Source of the DNA: Filosporella fistucella
Lineage: Eukaryota; Ascomycota; Leotiomycetes; Helotiales
NCBI GenBank assembly: GCA_030077755.1
Contig: JAQJZZ010000010.1
Span: forward strand, 4,154,001 to 4,218,000
Reading direction: 5' to 3'
DNA length: 64,000 bases
Below, one piece after another: positions 23,101 to 36,246 of the stretch (its first letter is position 1; the number at the start of each line of letters is the position of its first letter). Under the pieces are notes generated by a model that was not told the DNA's origin, did not search any database, and was given only the letters and a program-made list of their open reading frames with translations. Position numbers and translations under genes: made by a program.

Positions 23101-25550
23101 TTTTCTGCTCCATATGGAGACTCACTATAACTATGTTTACATGCTCTAGAGTGTAGCTTCGATGACCATTAATCCAGTGCTCGTTATGCTCAACGGGGTA
23201 ATACTGCTATAATTATGCTCTGCGAACTCTGTCGTCTCGTTTGCTCGTCTGAAGCGATATCTCCTCCAACCTTGGGAGTGCTCGAATGAATCGTTCTGGT
23301 GTAGCTAGAAGCATATGTCCTCTGATACACTTTCAGCTCTCCCGTTTTGATGCGAGCCGTATTCCCAGCCGCTCTATTTATGCTAATGCAGATGGACACG
23401 GGTATTAGCCCGTCGTTGTAATATAGTTTGCTTCTCCTGCCTCCCTACTGTTTGAGTGTCCTCGCTGTAGCAAGTGATATGTGTCACGGATGGGATGGTG
23501 GCAGGGAATCCACCACCACCACCTCTGTATTTAGTCTCAGCAGCCAGGAGTAGTTTAAGAGACATACTTTTTGCTCCCTCCCATCATTTCCACCCGCTAG
23601 GTGTGCTAGCTGTGACAATATGCCCCCAGGCCTGTAGCCTTAGTTTGCACTTCTTGAATGATCGCTCTATTCCTCAAAATATGCACGCGGCGCTATGGTA
23701 TTGTGGCTTCCGCTTGATCTCTGGAGATGGGGACAATGATCTCTTGCTAGCCCTCAGTCCTTGGCACCTGTAGTTTCAAAAACTCGAGTGTTGTAGTCAT
23801 TCGGAAAAGAAATCGCCCTTTGTCCCTGTTGGCATTGACCCGACTCGGTCACCCGGAGAGGAAATCTTGACATCTCACTATTGTCAGTGGTCCCTCTTCA
23901 ATGTGGACTGACCAGTAGGTCGTGAGGTAGAATACAATGCTCCATTGTAATATGTTCAAAAGTGAAATATTGCTGTAGGACTGGATGCATGGCAGTCTAG
24001 TGTCATCTCGCACTGCTCTGAAACGTCGTGTGTGGCTTCATACAGCTCAACAGTATATCATTCACCGTGGTGAGGCCGACTTACTATATCGAGGAAATTT
24101 CTGTCTACATGAAGACACTGTGATTCCTAAATAACAGTGCTTGAGGATATGTAAGCACATCCCAAACTTATAAAGGATATCCAGAAAAACAAGACTATCG
24201 CCAAGCTATTAGAATGTTCGATTGGCCAGGTCAAGGAGAGGTTGCTACTTCAATTTTGTCTACAGCTGACCCTCCTCGACCCTCGAAATGGAGCCCTTGT
24301 GAGTTTAAGTCCTAACTTGCCCATTCTCTCTGCCTTGTTCCAGGGTGCACAATTTCGGACAAACCCCACATAACCATTATAACATCAATTCTGGGCTGAA
24401 ATAGTGGAAACTGCCATAGTGGTTAACGTTATGATCGTCGCACCTAACACGCAATCGTGTGTCGAAAGACGGAGGTCGTTAGGCTTGAGGAATCCGTTGT
24501 GACTGGTGATTGGTACTTTAGGCACAAGAAAGAGAGAGATACGTCATCAGTCTTCTTGACTGACTAGCCCTCGAAGTCCTGTGCACGACTAAGAATATCT
24601 CCCCGTGCCCTTTCTGCTATTAAGAATATCGGCAACAGGCCTACCGTTCCATCTGACCCAACCCTGTGAGCCTCAATGTTGCACCAATGTGTGAACGTCT
24701 CGTTATTCATGGAAGTAATTCCAAAATGAGCCTCCAAATACGAGACTACTCGAGGTGCGAAAGTCATCAGTCACGAATATTCTCGAACTACGACGTCTCT
24801 CGGAGGCATGACTGCCCAGGTGTGGATCTACTCAAAGTACAACACTCCTCAACCACGAGACTTTTCAAAAGCGAGCATAATCAACCCAAATGAGGGTAAA
24901 TGCGATCGTCCTCGAGGTATCATGTATTCTCGAATGCAGGACTACTCAAACGAGACCCATCCCATCACATTTTTATGGTCTTAGTACACCATTGCTTGAG
25001 AATATTCCTTAGCCTCGAACATGATGCAGCAAAAATGTCACAATATGGCGTCTAAGAACGGCCAGAATTCGAATAGCACTAAATGCATTTACATCAAAGA
25101 ACATTGACATCTCCTGCACTATCTTGTAGAACCACTTACCCTAGGCCCCTTGTAAAGCGAGAAGAAAATGGCATTAAGCATACTCTAATCCACTGGTTGA
25201 AAAGTAGCTTCGGAATTTGTTCATGAGCTCAGACACTCTGCAGCTTGCATAGTAAGGCATCAAACCTGTGTATGTTTTGACAGACCTATAAACGTAAAGA
25301 GAACAGAACCACATATGAAGTATTGATATCTCATAATCAATTGAGAAAAGCATCGTAAATTTGATCTACTAAAATGGATATGTGTGCAAAGATACAGGGA
25401 ATGAAGGTAAACGATCGAGAGGGTATTTTTTCCCAAGTGACTTGTAACCCCAACGCCAACGCTAATTATGCCGCTCAATAAGACCATGCCTGGCCATAGA
25501 TTCTCAGAAGTCGTACGCCAATACGATACCCATTACACACACCCTCGCCC
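20179..25550. other. Gene desert, possible decayed repeat DNA
   Basis: About 5.4 kb without an intact gene. One 120-codon minus-strand frame (20735-21097, ATG start) has no recognisable motif. Minus-strand pieces between about 22690 and 23570 look faintly coding but carry many stops. A degenerate 16-nt periodic array lies at about 24720-24960 (listed separately). No terminal repeats or transposase motif could be recognised, so the origin is uncertain. Confidence 0.4.
24720..24965 (-). repeat. Degenerate 16-nt periodic array
   Basis: Read on the minus strand, a unit close to TTCGAGTAGTCTCGTA recurs at spacings near 16 or its multiples. Examples are GTTTGAGTAGTCCTGCA, ATTCGAGAATACATGA, CCTCGAGGACGATCGCA, CTTTTGAAAAGTCTCGTG, CTTTGAGTAGATCCACA, CTCCGAGAGACGTCGTA, GTTCGAGAATATTCGTG and CCTCGAGTAGTCTCGTA. 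About ten units are recognisable, some separated by one unreadable period. It is too diverged to be a fresh microsatellite. I do not know any named element with this unit. Confidence 0.55.
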
Positions 25551-26783
25551 TTATCTTGGGCTACCATACCTTGGTGTATTACCTTGGTATTCGAATTCTG
25601 GATTTCAAAGTTAGTAAGTACCTCTGCATTTATTTGCATCAAGAAGTAACCTACTTCTGCCAGGTACAAGCCCAGCCGGTCCAGGCCGAGGTCCCATGAA
25701 ATTTGTTATGGTAGTCTCCTGACTCATAATACTGTCTCTATCTCTGTCACTCCAATCCTTTGCCGCGGGCATCAATCCTCCTGCCCGAGGAGGTGGTGTT
25801 CTCCGTGTTGGCTCCCTGCCTATGGGAATATCACCATGCAGACTATTATCTCTTTGCAACGGTGGTGTGACAGGAGCTCGATTGGGGATATTCAAAGGTT
25901 GTGGATTATATCGTGGGTCACGCATCGGCGATGGTGTTTGGCCATTGAGCATAGATTTCACACGTTTTTCAATCATGCTACGCCGTGACTGTCCTGGTGT
26001 GCTTGCGGCAGTCGAAGATGGAGTTTGGGGAGGTTTTCGCAGAAATTCAGTTCTCCCCCCGTCGTTCGGCTGTAATGGCTGTGGCTCGGATATGTTTCCA
26101 AACGAGGAGCCACTGCGACGATTCTTCTCTTTCCGCCTTCCACAAATCAACATTCCAGCCACAGCCAACAATATTCCAAGTGCAAGGCCAGGGAAAAATC
26201 CAACTAAGACCGCGGGGGCCGGGAACTTGTTGCAAGATTCCGTGACAGGTAGTCCCAGAGAAGAATTTTGGGATGCTGTTGAAGTACTTGCCGGATCAGT
26301 TGATGCCGAAGTTGCTGCTGTAGTTGAGGTAGCATCTGCTGATTTGACAGGTTTTTTACTTTGATCACTGTTAATTTCGCAGTCGCCCTTCGAAGTGCAA
26401 CTGAAACCATGAGGGCAACACTTCGTGCCGCATTTTGGTAGAGGCACGTCTAAAGCAGTTGTTTTGAGCGTATTTGCTGAAAAACGGGTGACATTTTGAA
26501 ATGCGATATCGCAATCGATCGTGTGTATGCTTGAACAATCTGTGACGTTTGAGCCTTTGCAACACAGAAGAGTTGTATTTGCTGCTAGAGGAAGACAGAT
26601 ACTGTCGGGCGGACAGCAGAAATTCAGTGGCAAACCCGGACTTGAGCAGTGGTTTTGGCTCGGATCTGGACAAGTTGAGTCTCTGCTGAAGAGTGTTCCA
26701 GTATACGATGACCACGCTGTGACCGTTGATGCCAGGCAGACCATGAGAAGGGAAGCCTGGCTGAATACGAACGTCCCTTTCAT
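25551..26783 (-). CDS. Cys-rich single-pass membrane protein
   Basis: Two exons: 25655-26783 and 25551-25597, with a 57-nt intron (GTAGGT donor, TACTAAC branch site, CAG acceptor). The product is 391 aa. The spliced C-terminus reads FEYQGNTPRYGSPR; reading through the intron gives an unrelated ending, so I take the spliced form. Layout: signal peptide (1-23), Cys-rich ectodomain (about 38-135) with paired cysteines such as FCCPPD, LLCC and KCCPHGFSC, Ser/Thr-rich stalk (about 148-175), one transmembrane helix (188-215), and a basic Pro-rich cytosolic tail with repeated RRTPPPRAGG-like patches. This layout suits a cell-surface or wall-sensing protein. I recognise the style from fungal genomes but no characterised homologue. 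Confidence 0.8.
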
Positions 26784-29700
26784 CTTGTTCCCGGATGCAC
26801 CTTTATTCGTTGCGTTTTGTTCTAGTGGTCGTTTTACGGCAATCTTTAACCAGCCCTTGAAGGTTGGGAGGGTGAGTGAGTTGAAGTTTAGGGAACTGGA
26901 AAGAACCGGAGACGTGTTATAACGGCGTTGACGATGTTGAGGTTTGAGTCACGGACTGTGGTGATCGAATATTTCGGGTGAATGATAGATCGATATTCCG
27001 CTTCAATTGCGTGAATCCGACGTCTAACACTGAAAGCTAGGTGCAAGTAGCAATTCGGAGGTTCCTGAGTGTATGAAAGAAGTTTCTGGATGAGAATATG
27101 AAAGGTTGCGCAACAAAGGGAAGCAATTAAGACGCCAGCGAAACGAACAAGCAAACCAGAAACAGCAGTGTTATTCTTATCGTAGGAAACTTCTTTGTTT
27201 CTACCTAATCACCACCCACCTTCGTCATCAGACTCCCTCATAGCGGGTAGCAATGGCCAGCAGGGTATCAGTTCGGTACGGAGGTCTTTTCGTGTCGACC
27301 GTGTATCTTCGAATAGTTTTCTGATGCTGGAAGAGGTACAGCGTCATATGCATGGGCGGTTCGAGGGGTTAGCATATTTACAGGTTGAAGAACAGTGTTG
27401 TGTATGGATCTAAGGTATTGAGGCAGTGCTGTCTCTTGATGGGTGCGAGTTTGGAGATTGACAGGTTGAGAAGCGCTTAGAGAGATGGAGTTGAGCATGT
27501 TGGCCGAATGCCGTCGCTTCAGGATGGAGGTGAAACTGGGAGAAGTCGCTGATGGGAACGATTGGCTGTGGAGAATGATAGCCATTACCGCCAGCGCGAG
27601 TATTTTTTCGCTGTTTAAGCGCGAGGGCGGAGGAAGAAGGGAACCGGTGTGGCAGTATAAATACACATTGCGTGGAAGAGGCACTACTCACGAGCAAGGA
27701 CCTTCAAACATAAGAAATTCCACGCAAAGCGACTCACAATCATGTCTTGTGTGAAAATGCGATTTAAATTATGAAGAAGCCGGGGAAATAAGGCTGTGGA
27801 AAGGGAAACAATTCTCAGACCAAGGTACGCACCTTTCATTTTACTAAGACAACGTCTTGGATTCTCGCACATAAGTATGTTTAGAACACCATGTGGCGCA
27901 GAACCTTTTTCATGACGGAGAAGAAAGCATGCAAGACAAACGAAACCATCCAGCGACCAGCGACATTTCTGACCTGTTGTCAGCAAAGACAGTTTAGAAG
28001 AAATTGGGAATCAGTCTCAACACTCCAGGCTCCGAAATCCGAAAGGCTACCATACGAGAGACATTTGGAAACATATCGATCTGAAGCCACTCACTGCGCC
28101 AATGCTGGATTTTAGCAGGAAGGATTGCACATTCGGGTTAAATTGGAATCAAGTTGAGTCTCTCTCATTTCATCTCATCCACTCTTCTCCTTGATCTGGA
28201 ACGAGAAATGCTTGATCCAAGAGAATGGGTAATTATTGGTAGGAGGTTGAAATTATCTTGGGTCATTCAGACCACTTCTCGGCATTCTCGTACCATCGGC
28301 GAATCCCTCGCTCTCTGCTCAGCTCATCTTTGAACTCGTAAGCGGGTCTCAATGGAAGATTCAGCCGACCAATATGAAGACCTCCGGAGTAGACAGTGGT
28401 TAGATGGATAGTAATGGTTAGTGTCCTGCAAACGGCGACTGCCAGGTGACCAGTATTGTACCTTTAGCAATGGGAGTGGCAAGAGGACTTCGCAGTTGAT
28501 GAGCAACAAGACTTTCCGCAATGACTATGGATCGTGACTGTGCCACATCAAAGGGTACGTAGGTACCTACCTAGGTGTGTTATAGGTAGATAGCAAGTTA
28601 AGGATAGACATGGTGACAGCTATTGGCTTCACTTCAAGCAAATCGGCTAGAGAAGAGGTCGACCCGTGGCATAATGCACGTTAAATGGATTTTCTAACTC
28701 GCTCGAAGGTCACGACATGAGGGTCACATGCAGGCTATCTACCTGAGACGTTCCATTCAATTCAGCCCCAGCATCATTGCGGCCCAAGGCAGACCACAGC
28801 AGACCTGTGGACTAAAACGCTTTGCAATTTGCAGCATTTAGATTGTTCTGTTCTGCATCTCAAAGCAAAGGGCAGGCTTCACAGTGGTCGTACTGCATAA
28901 GGGAGGAAGCTGAACCGAGCAACAGCATTGATCGCCAGGCAGTGTCGAGTGGCCATCCATCTATTCTGTTCCTGCCGGTATGCTGGACTGGTATGGGGGT
29001 ATGGGGCTGGGCTGGCCTGTGTTGGTTTCTGGTTCTGTTTCTTCCATATCTGTGTTTCTATTATCCCTCCTCCGGACGCATCGCTCTGCTTCCGGATGCT
29101 GTCGCCGCCTGGCTGTTCGTTGCAAAATGTATCTCTTTGCGATCCTTTGGCTATTCCCATGCATCAGAATCATCATACTGTAATCGCCAGGTAGATAGAG
29201 ACCTAGTTACTGTATTTGCCTACTGTCCAATGCCCGCAGCTCCGTTTCCGATGGAAGACTGTATTAGATCAGAAAGGATCAGGATTCAACTAAGACGCAC
29301 TTCCTGGATTTCCCTTGCGTTTTTGCATTGCAATCCTTCAAATCCCCATAATAATAGACCAACTGCATCTACAACACTTAGGTGAGGTTCTGAGTAACAA
29401 AGGGTCACGAGCCCACGCCACAGTAAGTTGGGATGGGTAGAAGCGGTCGGATCTTCGAGGGTGCAAGTCATACTATTCTAGCCACGGCTCGTCCCTGCAC
29501 CGGCCCTATTCCAGTCTGCGAGCCCTGGGTTTGGCCTCCGCGGGGCAGCCCATCGTACCCAAATGCCTCTGAATCGACCCACCACGTACGGCTTCTCACC
29601 TCACTGCGAGAACCACGAAAACGACGAGAGCACCCATCCTCGCGCCAGACGAGAACCCCAACGGCCCTCGCACTGCCTCATCAAACTATTGCTGAAAATC

Positions 29701-30847
29701 AAGAGAATGAATCGCCGGTGATTATCGTCAGACGTGCAACATAATTTCCATCGTCGCCTTTTCTTCTTAATTTTCTAGCCTGCTTTTCCAGCATGCAATA
29801 ACCCTCGCAATAGTTAGTGTTCTTGTCATGGTGGCGCCAGTCGAGTCAGGCTCCCGACCTGAGACGAAATTCTCCAAATTCCGAAATCTATCGACTGCCG
29901 TTTTACGGTACCTACCTACCTACCTACCTACCTAAGTACTTGTATTTGCATAGGTACTTGGAGCCGCCTAATAAGGACCATTCCACCCACATCATATTTG
30001 ATTCAATCACATATGCACGTTATCACATTCAAAATTGATAGACACAGCAAGGGGTTTTTTCAACTTCTTCATTTTTCACCACCAACTGAGTTACACAGAA
30101 AGGCGCAAGCTGCTCACATTCAAAATGTGTAACGTGGTGTTTTCCCCTCAATGCATTTCCCCGCATTCAATCCCTAATTTCTATGGAGGAGCAGTGCTCA
30201 ACTCCTTTTCTTCCCTCCCATCATATCTCTCCTCTCAGAATCCTCGAGATATGTCCTCGTCCCCTTTTCTTCCGCAAGAACGGTACAGTACTAGAACCAG
30301 CCTTCTGGCCCATCTAGGGAGTACGTCTTATGCTTCTCGGCACGGATTGATGTCCATCCAATCGTCCTCGACAGCAATGCCCAAATCCAAACCCATCCGA
30401 AACGCCGTTGCTGTGGGTATGCCAAAATAATATGCTTGATTCTGGAACGAGAGATTAAGTCGAAAATCGATCATATATAAAAAGAAAAAAAGAAAGATTG
30501 TTCGTAGTTGATCGTCCACCCTTGCCGTTCGATGCACCGCCGTTTCCTATCCTGGATCAAACCCCCTGATCCTTATGCCCATCCCAAATCCATCGCACAA
30601 AATTCATCATGCGTACCTGGGCCTCATTAAGTCTGGTGTATCCAGCACAGCCCAGCAATGTGCAGCGCCAATTCGTCCAAAAACATTCCCCCCCCCCCAA
30701 TGTATAGAATCGATCGTCTCCGGGACACTGTAAGAGGGCGCTCGATGTCCGGTGGATGAAGTGAAAATGATACTCGGTACCAATTCATGCACAGCAGAAT
30801 GAAGTTCATAGATCTTTCAAGCCAGTGAAAGGCCCATGGCCGAGATT
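26784..30847. other. Gene-poor region
   Basis: About 4 kb. Minus-strand open frames at 27268-27684 and 27684-27986 and a plus-strand frame at 28822-29385 have no domain, no consistent splicing and a composition typical of chance frames. A short open frame at 30125-30430 (101 codons from an ATG, ending NAVAVGMPK) is the only one with a reasonable start context; it lies close to and convergent with the PRO1-type gene and may be non-coding. An ACCT array is listed separately. Confidence 0.4.
29908..29934. repeat. (TACC)n microsatellite, about 6 units
   Basis: Tandem ACCT/TACC run read directly; it is the reverse complement of the TAGG arrays near 15.2 and 15.7 kb. Confidence 0.85.
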
Positions 30848-32977
30848 CTAGATCAACAAGAAATCCCAGCCCTTCATCTGCATCACGTCTCGCCAGGAAA
30901 CGTAATGTGCTTCTCCTCCACCAGGACTGTAGCGCCCATCGACGTGTCCCCACACCTCCTTCAGAAGACAGGTCACGCGACCAAAGCTGCCAAAGTTGGC
31001 AAGATCGCCGAGTGCCATAAGTCGCTCTTCGAAGAAAGGTCGGAAGGGCGAATCAATCGTGCTGATGGAGCCTCCAATGAGGTATACCCAGACAAGACTC
31101 CGATCGAATCCCGATTGTCCAGAGGGAATGAATTCTAATGCTTGGGTGAGCTTTGAGACAAGACCGACACAGCTCGCTTGGCTTGGGGCAAACCCGGGAA
31201 CGAGGCTGCACAAGTAGATTCTGGCTGCGATGCGGAAAGCCGATGTGATGTTTTTGCTCAATTGTTTTGGACTCAAAACACCGTTTGCGTTGAAAGGAAT
31301 CTTTGGTCCAAGGTCTCCAATTTCCGTGAGACCAATTTGGTCGCCAAGGGCGTGCACATGCTGACAAAGCTGAATATCATCCATTCCATCCTTTTTGAGA
31401 GCTTCCAAGCAGGCGATTTCAGAGATCAAGTACATGACTCTATCTTCACATCCCATCAATTCGCGTAGTCCCAAAGAAGAGTTGGTAGTTGAAAGGTGCT
31501 TCTCGCGATATGTATGTGCGAATGTTGGAGCACGGCCTTGAATCGTGGAACCGAGAATATCAATCCAGCCTGTAAGAGTCATGTTGAAAGAGATCAGATC
31601 GTGTGATTCGGAGACCTGGCGGCTCAACTCCAGCTTCTGCACGAGTGAGATTGCTGCTTGGAAATGTTGGTGCCAAGGAATGTCTGGGAGACAATCGTCG
31701 AACCGACCTACCGAGCATTGGAAGAAGATCATGCCCAAGGCAGCTTCCAAAATTTCGGAGTGGTTGGTATCGCGATTGAGCGCTTCGCAGAGTTCTGAGA
31801 TTGTTGCATAACGGTGGCGCATGATATCGCTGTCGATTTGCTCCCCCTGAATGTTCATTGTGGCTTTGCAATGTTGGGCGGCTATGCTGAGACAGCAATG
31901 CAGGTAGCATTTGTTGCTTTGCAGGGCGGGTAGAACATAATCGGTTCGGGCAGATCCATGTTGGTTGGTCTCGAGGATTGGGAACACGGTAGGAAGAACG
32001 TCGGAAACAAAGTGATCGAGAAGTCGTTGATCACCCTCGTCAAGCTCAATGGCAACTTGGCGAATTGTTGAAGGTGGGCCATGCGCAAAGTCGAATAGAT
32101 TGGTATTCAATGCCTCTTCAGCGAGTGATTCTCTTCGATCGTCGTATGGAGCACTTTCCCATTCGTTGTCGACTGGAAAGGATGGGAGCATTGCCTCTGG
32201 TGGTGGTGGGGGATGATAAGTGCTGAATGTAGAAATTGTCGACTCTCGGCGAGTTGGAATGTCATTGACAAACATCTGTCGCTCTGTCTTGACATCGATC
32301 TCATATGGTGAATACTCTGGGTACATCGAGGCGTATTGAGAATGCGACGAGTGCATTTGTGCGTTGTATGCAGTGTAGTCGGCAATATGTGGAGGCGCAT
32401 TGAAGTCGAAGAGTGATAGTTGCGAGTCAATTGAAGCTGATCTGGTGCGATCAAGAGGATCGGAGAATGTAGCAGAGGTAGGTAATGAATGTGACAGCCC
32501 AGGTGGAGTCTCGGAGCCGGGTGTCATGACTTGGTTGGTGGCAGAGGAGGAAGTAGTCTTCTCGGTGAGCTTCTTCCTCTTGATGATCATCTTGATATTC
32601 TCTTTTTGGACGCGGCGTTGATCATTGTTGCTCCACCACATCGGTCTCTTGTACTCGCATCTGAGTCCAAGATGTTTGCATGCACTACATGAAGGTGAGC
32701 CTTCATCGCACTTTTTCCTCCGTAGTCTGCATGTGTAGCAACCTTGAGTGGGTGTTAGTCAAAGATCAAGATCACTTAGTCGAAGGCGACGATGCGAGGA
32801 AGGTGAAGACGGAAACAGTTGAAAGCAACACATACCTGTTCGTGATCTTCGGTGCATTTGCATCTTTCCTTTGGGAGTGGAGTTGGCCTTGGAGGCAGGC
32901 TTTGCCTTTGGTTGAGCGACCGCCATTGCGACGTTCGATCTGCCCATCAAGTGAGTATTGGGGGGTTGTGTTGACAT
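30848..32977 (-). CDS. pro1: PRO1/NosA-type Zn2Cys6 transcription factor
   Basis: Two exons: 32836-32977 and 30848-32742, intron 93 nt. The product is 678 aa. The intron splits the DNA-binding domain: exon 1 ends KMQMHRRSRT and exon 2 starts with the Zn2Cys6 cluster. Its cysteines at 49, 52, 59, 66, 69 and 76 give the CX2CX6CX6CX2CX6C pattern. The flank GLRCEYKRPMWW then NNDQRRVQKENIKMIIKRKK is what I know from PRO1 of Sordaria, ADV-1 of Neurospora and NosA of Aspergillus, regulators of fruiting-body development and hyphal fusion. A long Fungal_trans_2-type region fills the C-terminal two thirds and ends MKGWDFLLI. The start at 32977 (MSTQPPNTHL) is preferred over upstream in-frame codons. 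A very long upstream gap (to 39.97 kb) suits a developmental regulator. A close paralogue cannot be excluded. Confidence 0.85.
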
Positions 32978-33087
32978 TTGTACCTCGCAGGAGCAAGCGG
33001 CGAATGGTGGGGGAGGCGGAGGGGGCAGAGCGTGACTCGAGCCTACAACAAACAACCTAGAGGAGTGGAGTCCGGGTGTGGTGTGGT

Positions 33088-33125
33088 GTGGTATGGTATG
33101 GTATGGTATAGTATAGTATGGTAGC
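33088..33125. repeat. (GGTAT)n simple repeat
   Basis: GTGGT then GGTAT then AGTAT pentanucleotide run upstream of the PRO1-type gene, read directly. Confidence 0.8.
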
Positions 33126-36100
33126 TAGGTATATTTGCAATGATGAGAGACTGGGATCTGGCAAGTTCGATAATTGGCGAGGCAGACCGGGGACTGATTA
33201 AATGATTAATGAGTGACGGGTCAAAGCAAGTCCAGCTTGACTTTGAATAATGGATAGACAAATGTCGAGCGAGATGAGATGAGTCGAGACGAGACGGGGA
33301 TGGAAGCGTCGGAGGCGAAGAGAGATATAGAGAAAGTGGTTGTTGAAGAGTTGAGGTAGATGGGATGGATGGATGAAGAGACTCGACCACGGAAGGAATG
33401 CACACTGATGACCTTCAACTCTCGTAGCGTCGAGTTGTGTATGGTTTGAAGAACGTGTGTTGGGAAGTTCTATATAAGAACGAAGAGCAAAATGCAGTTC
33501 AAGCCCATGATTATCCAGAGATCTATTTCGGGACACCAAATGAGATGATACTATTCCTGCCCAGTTCGAGCCAGTCTCGAGGCGGCCTTTGGCTCTGCAC
33601 ACGTGCGGCTAGTCGAGTTAGGGTGGGTTGGTTCATTCGGGAAGACGAGCTAAAGAGGGGAGGAGAGACATGGTGTCAGCCGGGGGGGTGGTGAACCCTT
33701 GTCCTGCAGAACAGAGCAGATTCGACGGAATCGGAACCAGTTGGTAAGGTAGTGGAAGTGGTGGTGGTGGTGGTGGTAGTAGTAAGTGGTAGTGGCAGAA
33801 AAACCAGCAGGTGTGTGTGTGGGTGCAGAACCAAAAAAAGGGACTTGCAGCCAAAAAATGCGGGAGGCAGAAAGGCGGACTGTGGTTGGCTGTCAGTTTT
33901 GGGTGCAAAGTGAACACTAATATTGAACAGGGGAGACTACTTGCATAGAGTGAGGTAAGGTAGGGAGGTAGGCAGGTAGGGGTGTGATCGTACAGAGCAG
34001 GGGAAGAAAAAGCCCAGGAGGGAAAAAGACCACTGAACAATGAACAGCCATCACCGACCTTACCTCCTTTCCTTACCTTACCTTACCTGACCTACCTACC
34101 TAGGTACGTACCTTACTCAACTGGCCAGCCACAGCTTTCCCTCTCTCTCCTGGGGAAATCCAGATTCAGATTCGAGCTATTTTCACGAGGCGCCTCATGG
34201 AATCCACGCCGCCCTCCAGATTCCCATTGGTATGTCGGCGTGTATGTCGACTCAAAGAGCACAAGAGTCCCTGGCTGGAGATGCCATATTGGGTAATTGG
34301 TTACCACCACCACTACCATCACCATTATTTGTTGCCGACATGTATGTTGTATGAACTGTTTGTATGAACTGTTGTTGTATGTACTATAATCCGGGTACGA
34401 AGAGAGTTCGAGCGAGCCTCCACTTCCACTCTATTTCATCTGTACCCACCTCCGTTCCCGTCTGGTTCCCTCTTCCCACTCAGGGACCCATACCCAAGCA
34501 GGACTAGCGTGCATCGGTGGTACTCACTTGCTCCGGAGTCATGGTAGTAGTAATACTTGTAGTATTGGTATTAGCATTCAATAGGTAAGTGAACGGAGGT
34601 AGTATTTGGATCGTGGTGCTTTACGGACGTACTGATGTAGGTATTCTATTTCGTAGCTGCAAATCATGGCAAAGGCAAGGCAGGCAGCTCTTCCTGGTCC
34701 ATGCGTCGGGTTCATTCTGCAGGGCCAGCTGCAGGCCGATAGCTACCCTTGCTGCTGGCTGTCAATCAATTCGCACTCCACGCACGCACGCGATGCAACC
34801 CACACACGCCCGCACGGTTGGCTTACCTGCATATTCGTCAAAAAGCCCTCACGGACCTTTTTGAGTTTGCAACATCAAAACGTCGAAAGACATCCGACGG
34901 TTATGTTCGCTGCAGAAGCTTCCCTTGAGCTTCGTCTGCATCATGTACAGTTCGGTACAGAGCATCTCTCAAGTGTGTATACTGCACAGAGTATGTACGT
35001 ACTCTTGGCCCAAGACCAGCAACAGAAGCTCGGAGCTATCTTCGATCGGCGTCATATCGAGGAAGCACTGATGCGTTATTGTCAATGCAAGCTCGAGCAA
35101 CCAGCCTTCCCATGCATCCATCGATGATTCAATCAATCAAGGTTTGCTGAACACACACCAGAATTAACATTAGCCCCTAAACCAGAGCTGGATCCCGCCT
35201 GGAAATGTGTCGAATCACTTCGGGTCAATGTTTCCCTAGTGGCATAACGAGACAATAGGACAATAGGCAATAGAAAAGCTACCTGACCTTAGACAAATAG
35301 GCAAGCCGAGGACATAAACGCACTATGGTTCCTCCGGTACGATGCGATTCGAGCCCTCGTTCATTAATTAGGTATTTCATTTTCATCCTGGCCAGTGACC
35401 AGGCCAGGCCAGGCACAGTCAGTCAGTCAGTTGGTCAGTCATTCAGTCTTCAGCATGAATTTGCCCAATTCCGCGTGCAACCGAAGTCGGACTGACGGGG
35501 TTGGCGGTGAGAAAGCCTCACTCGTCAGTCTGGTGACTGGGGTGGATTGGTGGTAGTACCCAGGTACATACCTGCTCCGTATGAGTAGAGTACGTACCTC
35601 CGTAGTGTCGTGGAAAGTATTTGGAACAGATGGGATCCTGATTCCTGATGAGTTCGTTATCGAATCGTGTAGCGCCAAAGGGCGGTCAAGAGCAGATTGG
35701 CTCATGAAGGGGACCAGTGAGAACGGCGGCAGGGGGGAGTCATCAGCTGATTGGGAGACTCAACGAGGTAGGCGAAGGTGGGCAACTGGATCACAAGGGT
35801 GTGTGTTCAGGGGCGTGGAAGCCATGAGCTCTTCAAGACAGGTTGAGGCTGGCAGAGGCAGGACTAGGCTGGGGGGTTGTGCAATGTGCAAGCAGCCACT
35901 GTTGAATGTGGTGGTGGTTGCAACTCGTGATATGGGCAGTGACTGGTTCAGAACTGTCGTCGTCGTTCGGATTAGTTTTGTCTGTGCATTAGCGGCATGC
36001 TCAGCGGGGAAACGGGAGCCAGTAGCTCTCATATCGACGGCTACACTAACAATCTTAGTGGCCGGCTGCTAGGAAGCCCTTGTAGATTCAATCTCTTCCC

Positions 36101-36246
36101 TGCCGAGAACTCTGTTCGAATCCACCGCTCTCTGGCTTGATCACCCTTGTCTACCCTTCACCCTTGTCCACCTCATCAACCTTCCCGCCCCCCCTCCCAC
36201 AACACTCGCATAATCAGAGATTAAGAATAATAAGTAATGTCTGTGA

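Noticed and set aside
25822..26364. 180-codon plus-strand frame opposite the Cys-rich membrane protein
   Set aside because: Antisense shadow of a well-supported coding exon.
27268..27684. 138-codon minus-strand open frame
   Set aside because: Low-complexity Ser/Leu/His-rich translation, no recognisable domain and no promoter or splice support.
28822..29385. 187-codon plus-strand open frame
   Set aside because: Cys/Trp-rich chance-like translation and overlapping open frames in several registers.
30125..30430. 101-codon plus-strand frame ending NAVAVGMPK
   Set aside because: Reasonable start context but no family recognised; kept only as a remark in the gap entry.
35581..36072. 163-codon plus-strand open frame in the 7 kb gap
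   Set aside because: Arg/Gly-rich translation typical of GC-rich intergenic DNA, with no motif.
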